Assembly (NCBI GenBank): GCA_026545225.1
Contig: CM048850.1
Location: forward strand, 26,155,797-26,219,796
Direction of reading: 5' to 3'
Length of the DNA stretch: 64,000 nt
DNA from: Cornus controversa
Lineage: Eukaryota; Streptophyta; Magnoliopsida; Cornales; Cornaceae
The notes under the pieces were generated by a model. It was not told the DNA's origin. It was given only the letters and a program-made list of their open reading frames with translations, and ran no database searches. A program made the position numbers and the translations under genes. Below, in pieces: positions 9,731-20,227 of the stretch. Position 1 is the first letter of the stretch. Each line of letters opens with the position of its first letter.

Positions 9731-12700
9731 ATGGATAAAGGCTAGATGCACCTTCATAACAGGTTATTGTAACCTAAATAACCTTACCCATAACAATTTA
9801 GACATTATACCTGCCATTTTTGTCATAATGAAAATTTTGAATTTTCGATTGTAGAGCTTCAACGGAGTATTTAAATGGAGCACGTAGATTTGCCAGTTGG
9901 GCCCAACGTAATGCAGGGAATCCAGCTAAGATTATATGCCCTTGTAAACATTGTTTAAACTCACAATATCAACATTTTAATACGGTGTACGAGCACTTAG
10001 TGATAAATGGAATGGATCCTGCTTATACTGTATGGGCCTTTCATGGAGAGAATAGGATTACATATGTAGAAAATGAAGGCACAGAAGATGGTGTGGAAAT
10101 GCCTGAAACGTATGGGATGTTTAGATGTGTATTTTGATGATTAAGAAAACGCTACAACAGATCCCACTTATGGAAGTAGAGAGTTTGAGTTCAGAGAGGC
10201 GTTGGAAAAGGCTAAAACTCCTCCATATCCTAATTGCATGAAGTATACAATTATGTCAACAACAGTTGCTTTATATAAGCACAAAGCTGCTCATAATATA
10301 TCGGATAATGGATTTGATGAGCTTCTTAAGATTATTCGTGATATGCTTCCGACAGATAATAACCTTCTTGAGGGGATCAATGCAACAAAGAAGTTATTGA
10401 AGATATTTGACTTGGGGTATGAAAAAATACATGCGTGTATCAATGATTGTTGTCTTTTTAGAAAAGAAAATGAGAATCTGATTGCATGCCCAAAATGTGG
10501 TGCTTCACGGTGGAAAATGAATGAACATAGTAAAAATATTCGAAATGGGATTCCGGCTAAGGTGTTGTGGTACTTTGAAATAATACCAAGATTTAGGCGA
10601 TTATTTCGATCAAATGAAAAGGCTGAACAAGTATTATGGCATTCGACTCATAAAAGTCGGGATAAAAAAATGCGGCATCCAGTTGATTCATGTGCATGGG
10701 AATTGATTGATAAAAAGTGGCCGAGTTTTGCATCAGATCCTCGAAATTTGAGGCTTGGCCTTGCAACCGATGGGTTCAATCCATTCGGTGACCTTAGCTC
10801 TAAACATAGTTGTTGGCCTGTGATTTTAGTAGTATATAATTTTGACCCGTTGCTTTGTATGTCTAAAGAGAATATGATGTTGACGTTGTTAATCTCAGGA
10901 CCAAAGCAACCAGGAAATGACATTGATGTGTATTTGAAGCCACTAATGGAAGATTTAAAAGTATTATGGGAAAAAGGTGTTGAGCTTTATGATTCATTCA
11001 CTAAATCCTTGTTTAATTTGAGGGTGGTTTTGATGTGGACAATCAATGATCTTCCGGCCTATTCTAATTTGTCTGGCCAGGCAACAAAAGGTAAGTTTGG
11101 TTGTCCAGTGTGTGTTAAAGACACATATTCTGAATGGTTGAAATCTAGTGGGAAGACTGTGTTTAGGGGTAGTCGGCGATTTCTTCCATTCAATCACCCG
11201 TATAGAAAGAAGAAAACTTGGCTTGATGGAAAAGAAGAAATGAAGGGGCCACCTAGAGTATTAGCTGGTTCAGAAATTTTTTGCGGCGTTAAGGACTTTC
11301 AAAATACATGGGGAAAAAGTAAAAATCAGGAAAAAAGTAAAAAGCGCAAGAAGGAAGAGAAACCTAGCATTTGGCCATGGAAGAAAAAGTCTATATTTTT
11401 TGAGTTACCATATTGGGAGGTACACAATTTGAATTCACCTTTATCTTCGGTGGTCATGTTTTTTTTATTTGGGGAGTTCACACTCCTTACTAATAATTCT
11501 TTTTGCTTGTTATGTTAGGCGTTACCTCTCAAACACAATTTGGATGTGATGCACATTGAAAAAAATGTATGTGAGAGTATTTTTGGCACACTATTGAATA
11601 TAAAGGGAAAATCAAAGGATGGACTAAAGTCTCGTATGGATTTGAAGCAAATGGGCATTAGGGGAGATTTGCACCCAAAGGAGTTAGGGAAAAAAAATTA
11701 CTTGCCACCAGCACCATATACATTATCGAAGAAAGAGAAGCAATCATTTTGTAAAAGGTTACAACAGTTGAAGTTACCTGATGGTTATAGTTCAAATATT
11801 GGGCAACGTGTATCATTGGATGAATGCAAAATTAGTGGCCTAAAATCTCATGATTGTCATGTTCTTATGCAACAATTGCTGCCAGTAGCTTTACGCGGGA
11901 CACTGCCAAAAGGTCCGAGGATTGCTATATTTCGCCTATGTGCGTATTTTTCATGAAATATGCCAAAGGGTAATTGATAGGAATCAATTGGAAAAAATTG
12001 AAAATGAAATTATCAAAACTTTATGTAAGTTTGAAAGGTTCTTTCCACCGTCTTTCTTCGACATTATGGTACACGTTACCATTCATATTGCACGAGAAAC
12101 TCGTTTATGTGGACCAGTACAATTTCGTTGGATGTACCCATTTGAGAGGTAATTTATTTATAACATTCTTTTATATATGTTATGCAATTACAAATATTAT
12201 TTAATTTACATATATATAATTCAATCGTTATATTTAGGATGATGAAAGTTTATAAAGGATATGTTAAAAATCGAGCAAGACCTGAGGGGTGCATAGTAGA
12301 AAAGTACTTGGTAGAAGAGTGCATTCAATTTTGTAGTGAGCACATGAAACTGGTGTTCGTCGTTCTCGAAATGAAGATATTGAAACTGAAACAATGGAAG
12401 GAGGACACCCACTTTCTAAGGGAATTTCAAAAACCATGTCTAGTGACATGTTAGACATTGCTCACCGTTATGTATTATTCAACAATGAGGAGGTGGAACC
12501 ATATTTAAAGTAAGATGGTATGAATTTTTTTTAATTTATAACTATTATTGAAAAATAAAATACTTAACCATGTTATTTTCTTATTAGAAAGCATGTGGAG
12601 GAACTCAAGGGTTTGGACAGTTGTCTTGCAAGGAATGAAAGCACTCTACAAAAGAAACACATGGAGACCTTCAGTTCATGGTTCAAAACCATGATTAATG

Positions 12701-13185
12701 CAAGTAGTAATGTGTCAAGGATGCTAAAAGGGCTTTCAAATGGGCCTAGGAACGATGTAATTTCTTATTCTGGTTATATTGTTGAAAAAATATCTTACTA
12801 TGGTGTTCTGAAAGATATAATTTTGTTAGACTACTACTCATTTCAAGTACCGCTGTTTCATTGTGACTGGGCAAATATTAGAAACGACATCAAAGTTGAA
12901 GATGGATTTACATTGGTGAACCTTCATGAAGGTCAAAGTCAATTTGAAAGTGATCCATTTATCCTTGCATCACAGGCTAAGCAAGTGTTTTATTCTAGGG
13001 ATACTGAAACGTCAAGTTGGTATGTGGTACTTAAAGTACCACCAAGAGGCAAAATTGACTTGGACACTTTTGAAGAGAATGCTTATATGCCTTATGCTCC
13101 ATTAGATATATCAAGACTTGAATGTGAAATTGTTGATGATGGTGAACATCATGTACGAGTTGATTGTGAGGGCATAACGTTGTAG
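9731..13185 (+). pseudogene. CACTA TNP2-like transposase (copy A), broken
   Basis: Exon 1 (9731-9762) reads MDKG-stop-MHLHNR; the TAG sits where TNP2 proteins have tryptophan. Exon 2 starts at 9855 (STEYLNGARRFASWAQ, CPCKHC, VYEHLV.NGMDP), the Transpos_assoc zinc-binding region. The main block 10202-11419 is Transposase_21: ALYKHKAAHNISD, CPKCGASRWK, DPRNLRLGLATDGFNPF, DIDVYLKPLMEDL, DLPAYSNLSG, FGCPVC. A GTACA...TTAG intron (11420-11518) leads to ALPLKHNLDVMHIEKNVCES and a DUF4218-type region. Frame breaks lie near 10120-10145, 11935 and 12350. The family enzyme binds CACTA ends and cuts and joins DNA in the nucleus. This copy cannot make a full protein. Confidence 0.92.
12595..13185 (+). 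pseudogene. C-terminal DUF4216 part of the TNP2-like gene, frame re-fused by a deletion
   Basis: This last block reads MEELKGLDSCLARNESTLQK and later LKDIILLDYYSFQVPLFHCD, WANIRNDIKVEDGFTLVN and ASQAKQVFYSRD, the pattern of the DUF4216 domain found after CACTA transposases. It is one open frame of 196 codons here. Copy B has 97 more bases (about 44101-44197) covering VNGHRF and STQNSGVSIE, which DUF4216 proteins normally contain, and there a frameshift splits the ORF. Copy A therefore lost 97 bases between TTGT repeats. The loss removed the frameshift along with part of the domain. Confidence 0.82.
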
Positions 13186-13432
13186 AATATTTTCAAATGG
13201 GTATTTGGTTACTTGGTTATATTTTTTGGTTTGTATTTGGTTACTTGTAGAATACTTTTTGATGAAACTGAATGGTTTTGATTATGTACCTATCTAAATT
13301 TGCGTTAAATTCCTTCTTAAATTGGTAATATGTTGTTTCTGGTGCTCTTTTTCTAAATCAATAGTGACCCCTCCAATATAAACTGAATTATTACTCCTTT
13401 GATAAGATTACAGGTCATCTAAAGATTTTACT
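13186..13432. other. Spacer between the two CACTA genes
   Basis: This 250-base AT-rich stretch between the transposase stop and the second gene shows a duplicated GTATTTGGTTACTTG phrase (near 13200 and 13234). An acceptor-like TTACAG at 13407-13412 lies shortly before the ATG of the next gene. Confidence 0.5.
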
Positions 13433-14283
13433 ATGTCTGAACATCCTGAAGTAAGTATCAACCTTACTTAATGTTGTTTTATCTTAAATTGACTGTTTTG
13501 ATTTAAGTATCAACTTTAAACATATGCATTTTTAATGTTTTTCTTCTTTTAATGCATGTACTTGAATGAAGTCATCTAGACAGTGTGAGACACATGCAGA
13601 ACGAAATCGTCGAGCAGCTATGGCTGCAATGATACGTACACCCTCAGTTGTACGCATTTCTGACGGGGGTTCAAATTCTCCAAGGACACCTTGGGGCAAT
13701 CAAAGAAAATAAAGGGTAGGGTAAAGTCTCAACTGTACAAGATTGCATCCACACCAAATGAGCGCCTAGTTGTGGATTTTAATGAAAGGGGGCAGCCAGT
13801 TGGTGATAACAGTAAGAAGTATAGTTCTTGCCTTGGGGTTCTAGCACGTGAAAGGGTTCCCATAACAATTAAGAGCTGGAAGGATGTGCCTGATTCTCTA
13901 TTACAAGACTTATGGGATATTATAAAGGTATTTTATTTTTACTAATTTGCTAGTAGAAGGATGTGTCTGATTCTCTATTAGAAGAATAAAAACATGTTCT
14001 CCCTATGATAGTAGGATATTTATTTGATAATTTGATATATATTTGCAGCTAAGATTCGATGTTACTGACTGTCATGCAAGCATATCATTTGGATTGATGG
14101 GAAAGGCATGGCACAATCACAAATCAAATACAACAAATAATGTGTTGTCCATGAGAAATAATCGACGAGCCATTGCCTTAATGAAGCCCGATAATATAAA
14201 TTCAGTGGATGAGTGGCAAGAGTTTGTTGCCAATCGATTATCGGAGGAACATGCTATGAGTATTTATATGCACTTTTTAATTT

Positions 14284-14318
<35 letters not shown>

Positions 14319-15569
14319 TCATGACCTATATAAATTAGCAACTTTTTTGTATTTACAGAAAGAAAGAAAACAAAAACAAGAATTGAGGAGCAAAATAACT
14401 ACCCCACACACAACAAGCCGATTAGGCTAAGCTCGATTAGAAGATTCAATGGTAATAATGAATGTTTATTTTCTTCACTTATTTAATGCTAACCATAGTT
14501 CTTGTGATTTAGTAGCACAAATAATTGAAACGTGCATGTTTGGGTATGTAGAGAAAAGAGTCTAACACGCCCGATAACATTTCAAGGATGGATGTGTGGA
14601 TTAAAGCGCATATGAGAAAGGATGGTCAACCCATAAATGAACAAGTCAAGGAGACTATGGTAACATGCTTCTTTTTTAATTTAAGTTAATCATTTATATT
14701 TATTATATTAAATTACTAATGGGTGTGTTTAAAATATGGAATTTTAGTAAATACTTAAGACATATTCCCAAACGACTCAAAGTTCAGGAATTCATGACGA
14801 TACGATCAATCATGTATTTGGTTCAGAACATCGAGGAAGAGTGAGAGGGCTTGGGTTTGGGGTAACACTTACAAAATTGAAAACCCAAGCACAACAACAA
14901 GAAAATTTCCAAAGATATGAAAAGAAATTTGAAGCAATGATGCGGGACCAAAGGGAGCAAATTTTGGAAGCAATGCGACTTGAAAGGGAGAAAATGAGGG
15001 AAGAGATGAGGGAACAAATGCAAGAGTTTAGATCATTGTTGGTAAGTGAAAATAAGAATGCGTTGTCATCATTTCTATTAAAAATGCTTTGTCATAATTA
15101 TTTTTCTTTTTTTTCATGCCAGACACAAAATGCTAATAACCAATCTTGTCCCAATGCTTCACCACGTGTCCCATCTACTGAAAATGTTGAAAGAAAAGAT
15201 TGTGAGTTATTCCATTACAATGGGACAGGATTACTTGTTGCTACTGGTGAAGTTGTTTCCTCAGATCCTTCTACGCTCATAGGTGATGCACCACTCGGTT
15301 CTGATTGTTGGAAAGTATGGGTCAATTTTGTCTTTGAATCCGAAGCTCCCTTGTATAAGGCAGATCCCTCCGGCCGTTATTTGCTTGGGCAAGCTCATGG
15401 AAATTCAATTGCATGGCCTAACAAGTTTATCAAGATCAGTAAGTATTCTAAAGTATAATATTTGAATATCTAATTCCATTGATACTGAAAATATAATATA
15501 TAATATTTGAATATCTAATTTCATTGACACTGAAAATATAATATTTATTTACTTGCAGCTCGGCCTTAG
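13433..15569 (+). pseudogene. CACTA second gene, Transposase_24/Tnp1-like (copy A)
   Basis: A multi-exon gene starts with MSEHPE at 13433 (donor GTAAG). It continues with an Arg-rich piece (RNRRAAMAAMIRTPSVVRI), then NERLVVDFNERGQPVG, VPITIKSWKDVPDSLLQDLW, NNRRAIALMKPDN and SVDEWQEFVANRLS, the Transposase_24 signature. RVRGLGFGVT introduces a Glu/Arg-rich coiled coil (about 14890-15035, EKMREEMREQMQEFRSLL). The Tnp1-like end follows: LVATGEVVSSDPSTLIGDAP, SDCWKVWVNFV, GNSIAWPNKFIKI. Splicing at 15438/15559 gives a TRP-stop ending. A frame break near 13695 interrupts it. In the family this is the DNA-end-binding partner of TNP2, but any function here is lost. Confidence 0.85.
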
Positions 15570-17050
15570 GGATAATCGTATTTTGGGGCTTTTTGCTTGT
15601 TTTTGTGTATCTCTACAGGAGATATATAGAACTTTTTTGAAAGCAATCTGTTAAGAGCATGTTTGGTTCTTTTGAAAATAACTCTAAGGTTAGTTTCTCT
15701 CTCTATTTACAGTATTATGGATGTTTCAGTCTCTACATATGATTAATAGAGCAAGTGTGGAATGTAAATGTGAAACTGGAAAAAAAGGAGCATTAGTGCT
15801 TCTTTTCCTGTAATGAGTAGGAAAATCACAACCAAAACATATAAAAAAAAATTGCCTTCCCTCTAGAGAAAATAAATTGACTACAAGAACTCATGTTAGG
15901 GCTGCCACCAAGATAGGGAATAAACACATATCTGCATTGTTTGTATTTAGGCAAGATTGTCTTTTAAGAATAATCTAGAAATACTTGCATTTATAGTAGA
16001 AAAACCTAATATAACATGCACCTTATGTGCAAGTCTAAGCATATGAATCTAGACCATCCTCTAATTCATGGAAACTCCTAGCCGGCTAGCCCTATTTGTC
16101 AGCAATGCCTCCTCAAGCTTTGATAATTCAATAGGTTATGCTACACCATTAATACGAGTCACACATTCACTCTCCCCCTCCCTCCACCCCGCCCAAAAAA
16201 TAAAAACAAAAGGATAAGTATCTTGTTTCTCACAAGTTCAAGAGCCTCAAATTTAGTAAGAGTACCCGCACATTGCCAGGATATTTTAGAAAATCATCTA
16301 CTTGCTGGGATTTTATTTTATTATTTTTAAGTAGTTTTAGGATATTAAAAGAACCCATTTAGTATTTAGAAATCTTTCGAGCACCCAAGTTCTAGTATTT
16401 TAGGAATAGTTTTCTCTCCTCTTTCTTTTTTTCTCTTATCCTTTTTAAATCAATTTATCTTCTATATTTCCTTAATTTATAAACTCTTCAATAAATTACT
16501 TTATCACTCACAATTCTTCCTTTATTCATATCTTTTATTCTTCTTTCACAGCTGAAAATTACAATGGCATCCTTAAGAGGAACAAACTCACCACCAGGAA
16601 GTGTAGATCTCAAGAGCTGTAAGCATTTTTCACATTCATCAATTTGTCACTTTCTGTATATTATATTACTTAGAGATGGAGATCCCTCTCACACCCACCC
16701 TTCAATGCCTAGAATCTATCTATCTATATATATATTAACTATTTGTATATTATATAGAGAGTGGGTGAGATGTGCATTATTGTATATTTTTTCCACAAAA
16801 TGAGACATGTGAGATGAGTCAAAAATCATGGGTCCATCAATACTGGATGAAAGGGACTACCTGTTTTTAATCTTTTCATCAAAATTAATTTTTAACCATT
16901 GGATCAGCTGTAGGTAAACAACAAACTATAGGGGACAGTCCTCGTGCATAAAGAAGAAATTGTGTTCTTTAAATTCAAAAACTGGATTGATTGGATAATC
17001 TAAACTACCAACACCAAATCTTTTTTTAGTGCCATAGACCTAACATGAAA
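15570..17050. other. CACTA interior without a recognisable gene
   Basis: This is AT-rich DNA shared by both copies. The only exon-like piece starts at ATG 16564 (MASLRGTNSPPGSVDLKSC) and has a GTAAGC donor at 16620. It is preceded by a pyrimidine-rich acceptor (TTCTTTCACAG). I do not recognise the peptide. It could be another captured exon or chance. The rest, including a CT-rich run near 16400-16450, shows nothing identifiable. Confidence 0.45.
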
Positions 17051-17251
17051 ATGTTGTTTTATTGGTGTTAGTCAAACTAGTTTTAGTGGCTAAATAAGCC
17101 TAGCATAGGGACTATAGCTAGGAAGAATGAAGAGCACCTTGAGGAGCAGATCAAGGTTGCATATATATATATATGTTGTTTTATTGGTGTTAGTCAAACT
17201 AGTTTTAGTGGCTAAATAAGCATAGCATAGGGGCTATAGCTAGGGAGAATG
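17051..17251 (+). repeat. 79-bp direct repeat flanking an AT microsatellite
   Basis: Bases 17051-17129 (ATGTTGTTTTATTGGTGTTA...AGAATG) are repeated at 17173-17251 with a few substitutions. An (AT)n tract separates them. Copy B has the same pair at 48461-48539 and 48613-48691. There the AT tract is about 30 bases longer, which accounts for much of the local offset change. Confidence 0.85.
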
Positions 17252-17462
17252 CTTGTTCTACATTGGTTTTCACTTGAGGACTAGAAAAACCAGCCTCTCT
17301 CATGACTCTACTAACACTTGGGTCATCTAAGATTGAGATTATGAGCTGCTCTATCTCTACTTTCAAAGCCAAAATGGGCTGCTGCTGGTTTTCAATGGGG
17401 CCACGCCGTTGGTGAGCTTGCGCGAGCATGAAGGCAGCAACCAAGGCTAATGGCTTGTGTTA
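17205..17462 (-). pseudogene. SMAX1-like (SMXL) N-terminal fragment, antisense (copy A)
   Basis: Read on the minus strand: [17 protein letters not shown], then [20 protein letters not shown], then [18 protein letters not shown] and QVKTNVEQ. This is the double-Clp N motif of SMAX1-like/D53 proteins, nuclear repressors of karrikin and strigolactone signalling that resemble Hsp101. The normal [10 protein letters not shown] has become [10 protein letters not shown]. The similarity ends just after NVEQA. Only about 75 codons of a protein normally near 1000 residues remain. It lies antisense inside CACTA element 1, downstream of the transposon genes, so it is probably captured cargo. Confidence 0.85.
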
Positions 17463-17640
17463 CTATGCTTGCACCTTCAGAAGTTAGAGAGTGATGAGTA
17501 GTATAACCTCCTGTCCTCATCTTCAGAAGTTAGAGAGTGATGAGTACTATAGGCAAATTTAGTACATATATATATATATATGCACACCATCACAGACGCA
17601 CTTGTTGACACACACCTCTCACAGGCGCACTCTTATGGAT
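17463..17640. repeat. Small local duplication and AT tract
   Basis: CTTCAGAAGTTAGAGAGTGATGAGTA occurs twice, near 17476 and 17520. An (AT)n tract follows at about 17567-17580. No gene is visible. Confidence 0.6.
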
Positions 17641-18420
17641 TTGATTTGCTATTCTATTATTGAGGACTTAATTTGCCATTCTGTTATTGAGGGTTTGAAT
17701 TGCTAATATTCTATTATGAGTTTTGATGTTATTTTGCTTTAGGGACAAAATTTTGGGTTGGATGGTATACTTGTTGAAAAATCTGTTATAGCTATTTGAC
17801 TTGCTGAAAATGTGTTCTAGATAGTATACTTCCTGGAAAATTTGTTCTAGCTATTTCACTTGCTTAAAATTGTGTTCTAGATGGTATACTTGCTGTTTGA
17901 AATCTGTTTTACCGAAATTTTAATGCTGCCAGAAAATCTACTTTGCTGAATTGTTCAACTTGCTGCCATAAATCTAAAGTTGCTGGAAATTGAGTTTGGC
18001 TGTCCTAAATTGCTCTATATAGCTGCCATTTAAAATGCTGAATTGCTGAAACTGTTTTCTGAAATATGCATGTTGCTGACTTGAGAAATTTAAGGGGCTG
18101 ATTTGAGATTTTAATAGTGCTGATTTGGTAATTAAATAGTGCTGATTTGGGTTTAATAAGTTGTTGTTCTGAGAAAGTAATTGTGCTGATTTGAGACTTA
18201 TAAGGTGTTGATTTGAGATTTTAATAGTGCAGATTTGAGAACTCAATAGTGCTGATTTAAGATTTTTAGAGTTCTGATTTTGCTGTCTTAAAAATGCTAT
18301 CGTGCTGATTTTTCTATCTACTATCATGCTAATTTTTCTATGCTATCGTGCTGAACTCCATATGCTATTATGCTAAATTTGTTGTGCTACTTTACTAAAT
18401 GATATTTCACTGCATTATGT
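17641..18420 (+). repeat. Imperfect TGCTGATTT-type tandem repeat region
   Basis: A long low-complexity region is built from variations of TGCTGATTTGAGATTTTAATAG and TTGCTGAAATT, with about 20-30 bases between TGCTGA cores. Copies are densest at 18070-18260. The 117-codon minus-strand ORF (17974-18327) is a product of this repeat and not a gene. The same block is at about 49081-49860 in copy B with few changes. Confidence 0.7.
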
Positions 18421-18608
18421 TTGCTAAAGTATGTTGTGTTTAACTGTGTTCATGCTCCTTATATTTTGTGATTTAAGTGGAATGCATGGATATGTTTATG
18501 TACCTATATATTATATATGATTTGAGGCACCAAAATAAATACGTATGGTATTCTAATCATAAATCTATTCAAAAACTATGAATGGATGGAAATCCATAAA
18601 GTTGTTAC

Positions 18609-18771
18609 CGTGTGTGACAAGCAGCAAGTTTTCTAAAGGAAATTTATGTGCAAGGGCCTTAACAATCTGCTCATATCTGGTCCTTGCACCAACGACTGTC
18701 TCTTCCCATTTTGGCAACTTGAGTTCCTCGAGCAAACAATCTATGTCAGTACATAGAATAGTTTTTGCAGA
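18609..18771 (-). pseudogene. Histidine phosphatase (phosphoglycerate mutase-like) exon fragment, antisense (copy A)
   Basis: On the minus strand the exon lies between an ATAAG acceptor and a G|GTAAC donor. It reads LLEELKLPKWEETVVGARTR, YEQIVKALAHKFP and ENLLLVTHG. The last segment carries the second conserved histidine of the histidine-phosphatase superfamily, in the form found in plant phosphoglycerate-mutase-like proteins. The first RHG motif is not present. A same-strand open stretch at about 18905-19041, with an Ala run from a GCTGCT tract, may be a neighbouring exon, but I cannot name it. Like the SMXL piece it is antisense to the transposase genes. Confidence 0.7.
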
Positions 18772-19337
18772 CTTATAAAGGAAAGTGAAAAGGAATATAT
18801 ATCAAGTATACCTCTTTATATATTCAGTGTTTCATTTCATTATATATTGATATTTTTGTGCTTTCTCTGTTGTACTTGCTCCATTGACCCTCTCTCTTTA
18901 AATCCCAGGATAATGAACCAGTGCAGGAGTAGCAGCAGCAGCAGTAGCATTCTCTCCTGTTGTACTTGCTCCATTTTGCTTCGATTGCCTCTCAACTACG
19001 TCTTCAAGTTCAGTGTTTTGCTTAGGTTCATTTGTAGCTAGAATATTCGTCTTTTAAATGTTCACTGTATATTTGTTAATGGTTGTAATTTTTAAGCATA
19101 CTGAATGTGTTAGCTTTAAATCCGCAAATTAGATATGCACATACTTTTGGTTTGGGATGAAAGTTATTCAAACTGTGTTTTAGGGTTGACTTTCATTTGA
19201 ATGTTTTTAGCTTCGGATGCAAATTGATGTTGGTATTGTGTGTATGGCATCACAGGTTTTTGGATTGGGTTTCACAGGTTTTTGGAATGAGGTATAGAAA
19301 AAGGAATTTAAAAATAAAAAAAAAAAAAAAAAAAACC
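18772..19337. other. CACTA interior with a GCA/GCT trinucleotide tract
   Basis: GTTGTACTTGCTCCATT occurs twice (about 18869 and 18960) around a GCAGTAGCAGCAGCAGCAG tract near 18925. An A-run of about 20 bases is at 19313-19335. There is no certain gene. Confidence 0.5.
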
Positions 19338-19897
19338 TTATAAGGCGGACAATGGCTGCCCTTAATAATATCATGTGGGTAACTTCTAAGGCGGGTCAGA
19401 AACGCCGTTAATATTTTAGCTTCAACAGCGGTCCACAAACGCCGTTAATATCTTACTTTCTAAGGCGGGCCAAAGCTGCCCTTAAAAAAATTTCGTTTAG
19501 CTTTTAAGGCGGCTAGAAGCTGCCCTTAATATTAGATTTTAAGGCAAGCATTGGACGTCGTAAAGAAATAATATTTTAAGGCGATAATTAACCGCCCTTA
19601 ATAATTAAGATTCTAAGGCAATCACTGACCGCGGTAAATAATTACAGTTCTATGACATGTATTGACCGCCTTGAATAATGCAACTTTTAAGACACTCAAT
19701 AACCGCCTTGAAAAATAATATTAAAGGCGTTTCTGAAATTATTAAAGGCAGTTTTTGAATGCCTTTAAAAAATTTCCGCATGCCTTTAAAAAAACTTCGT
19801 AATCATAACACCTTAATAGAGGGCAGGCCATTGTGCACCTTAAAAAGTCATTTAAGGCAGTTTTGGCCCGTCGTAAAAGACTAATTTTCTTATAGTG
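19338..19897 (+). repeat. CACTA element 1 subterminal repeats and 3' terminus (copy A)
   Basis: Repeated units of the form TAAGGCGG...GCTGCCCTTAAT and AACGCCGTTAATAT run in both orientations for about 550 bases. They end with GGCCCGTCGTAAAAGACTAATTTTCTTATAGTG. Such arrays are where the family's second protein binds before excision. The final 13 bases are the reverse complement of a CACTA terminus with one substitution relative to copy B. Confidence 0.9.
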
Positions 19898-19968
19898 TAT
19901 TCTGCAAAGAATTCGTTCTATTGCGAAGTGCGGTAATTATAATTTGAGACGCACTCACACACGAATCA
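19898..19968 (+). repeat. 3' stub of a gypsy LTR cut by CACTA element 1 (copy A)
   Basis: TATTCTGCAAAGAATTCGTT through GAGACGCACTCACACACGAATCA matches the last 71 bases of the LTR at 31294-32793. It ends with the LTR's terminal CA. It begins exactly where CACTA element 1 ends, so the CACTA element inserted into, or was joined to, this LTR. The left part of the LTR is not visible in the window. Confidence 0.85.
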
Positions 19969-19994
19969 CGAAGTCAAGAGAAGAATAATCATCA

Positions 19995-20138
19995 AGAATA
20001 CGTCTTGCAAAGGACGAATGTGTCTATTGTCATCAGAAAGGGCATTGGAAGAAAGATTGTTCGAACAAAGACAAGTTAGATATGAACCTTGCAAGAAAAG
20101 TAGATGACAAAGAAGAATCAGCCTTAACTAAGCATTAG
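19995..20138 (+). pseudogene. Copia-type gag zinc-knuckle fragment (copy A)
   Basis: The frame reads RLAKDECVYCHQKGHWKKDC. It carries a complete CX2CX4HX4C knuckle (20019-20060) of the kind at the end of copia Gag, which binds RNA. The frame continues with a Lys/Asp-rich tail and stops at 20136. No protease or other polyprotein domain follows. Confidence 0.75.
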
Positions 20139-20227
20139 AAACATAATAAATGAGCGTAGAATAGGTTGTTGACGTTTATAAGAAGTGTTTGGATTACTGA
20201 ATGATCAAAGGAAGGAGCTGACACGTT

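Larger units (their letters stand above)
9731..19897 (+). mobile_element. CACTA (En/Spm) DNA transposon 1, copy A, decayed
   Basis: Minimum extent, from the first transposase codon to the 3' terminus. The order is a TNP2-like transposase (9731-13185), a Transposase_24/Tnp1-like second gene (13433-15569), minus-strand fragments of SMAX1-like and histidine-phosphatase genes, a subterminal repeat zone (19338-19890) and the end TTTTCTTATAGTG. The reverse complement of that end is CACTATAAGAAAA, one base from the typical CACTACAAGAAAA. In copy B the end is TTTTCTTGTAGTG. I could not find the 5' terminus in the window. The Hsp90, HD-ZIP III and PPR fragments upstream may lie inside the element. Confidence 0.85.

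Noticed and set aside
17974..18327. 117-codon minus-strand ORF, repeated in copy B
   Set aside because: It is a translation of the TGCTGA tandem repeat; composition (Ser/Gln/Asn-rich) follows the repeat and no domain is visible.
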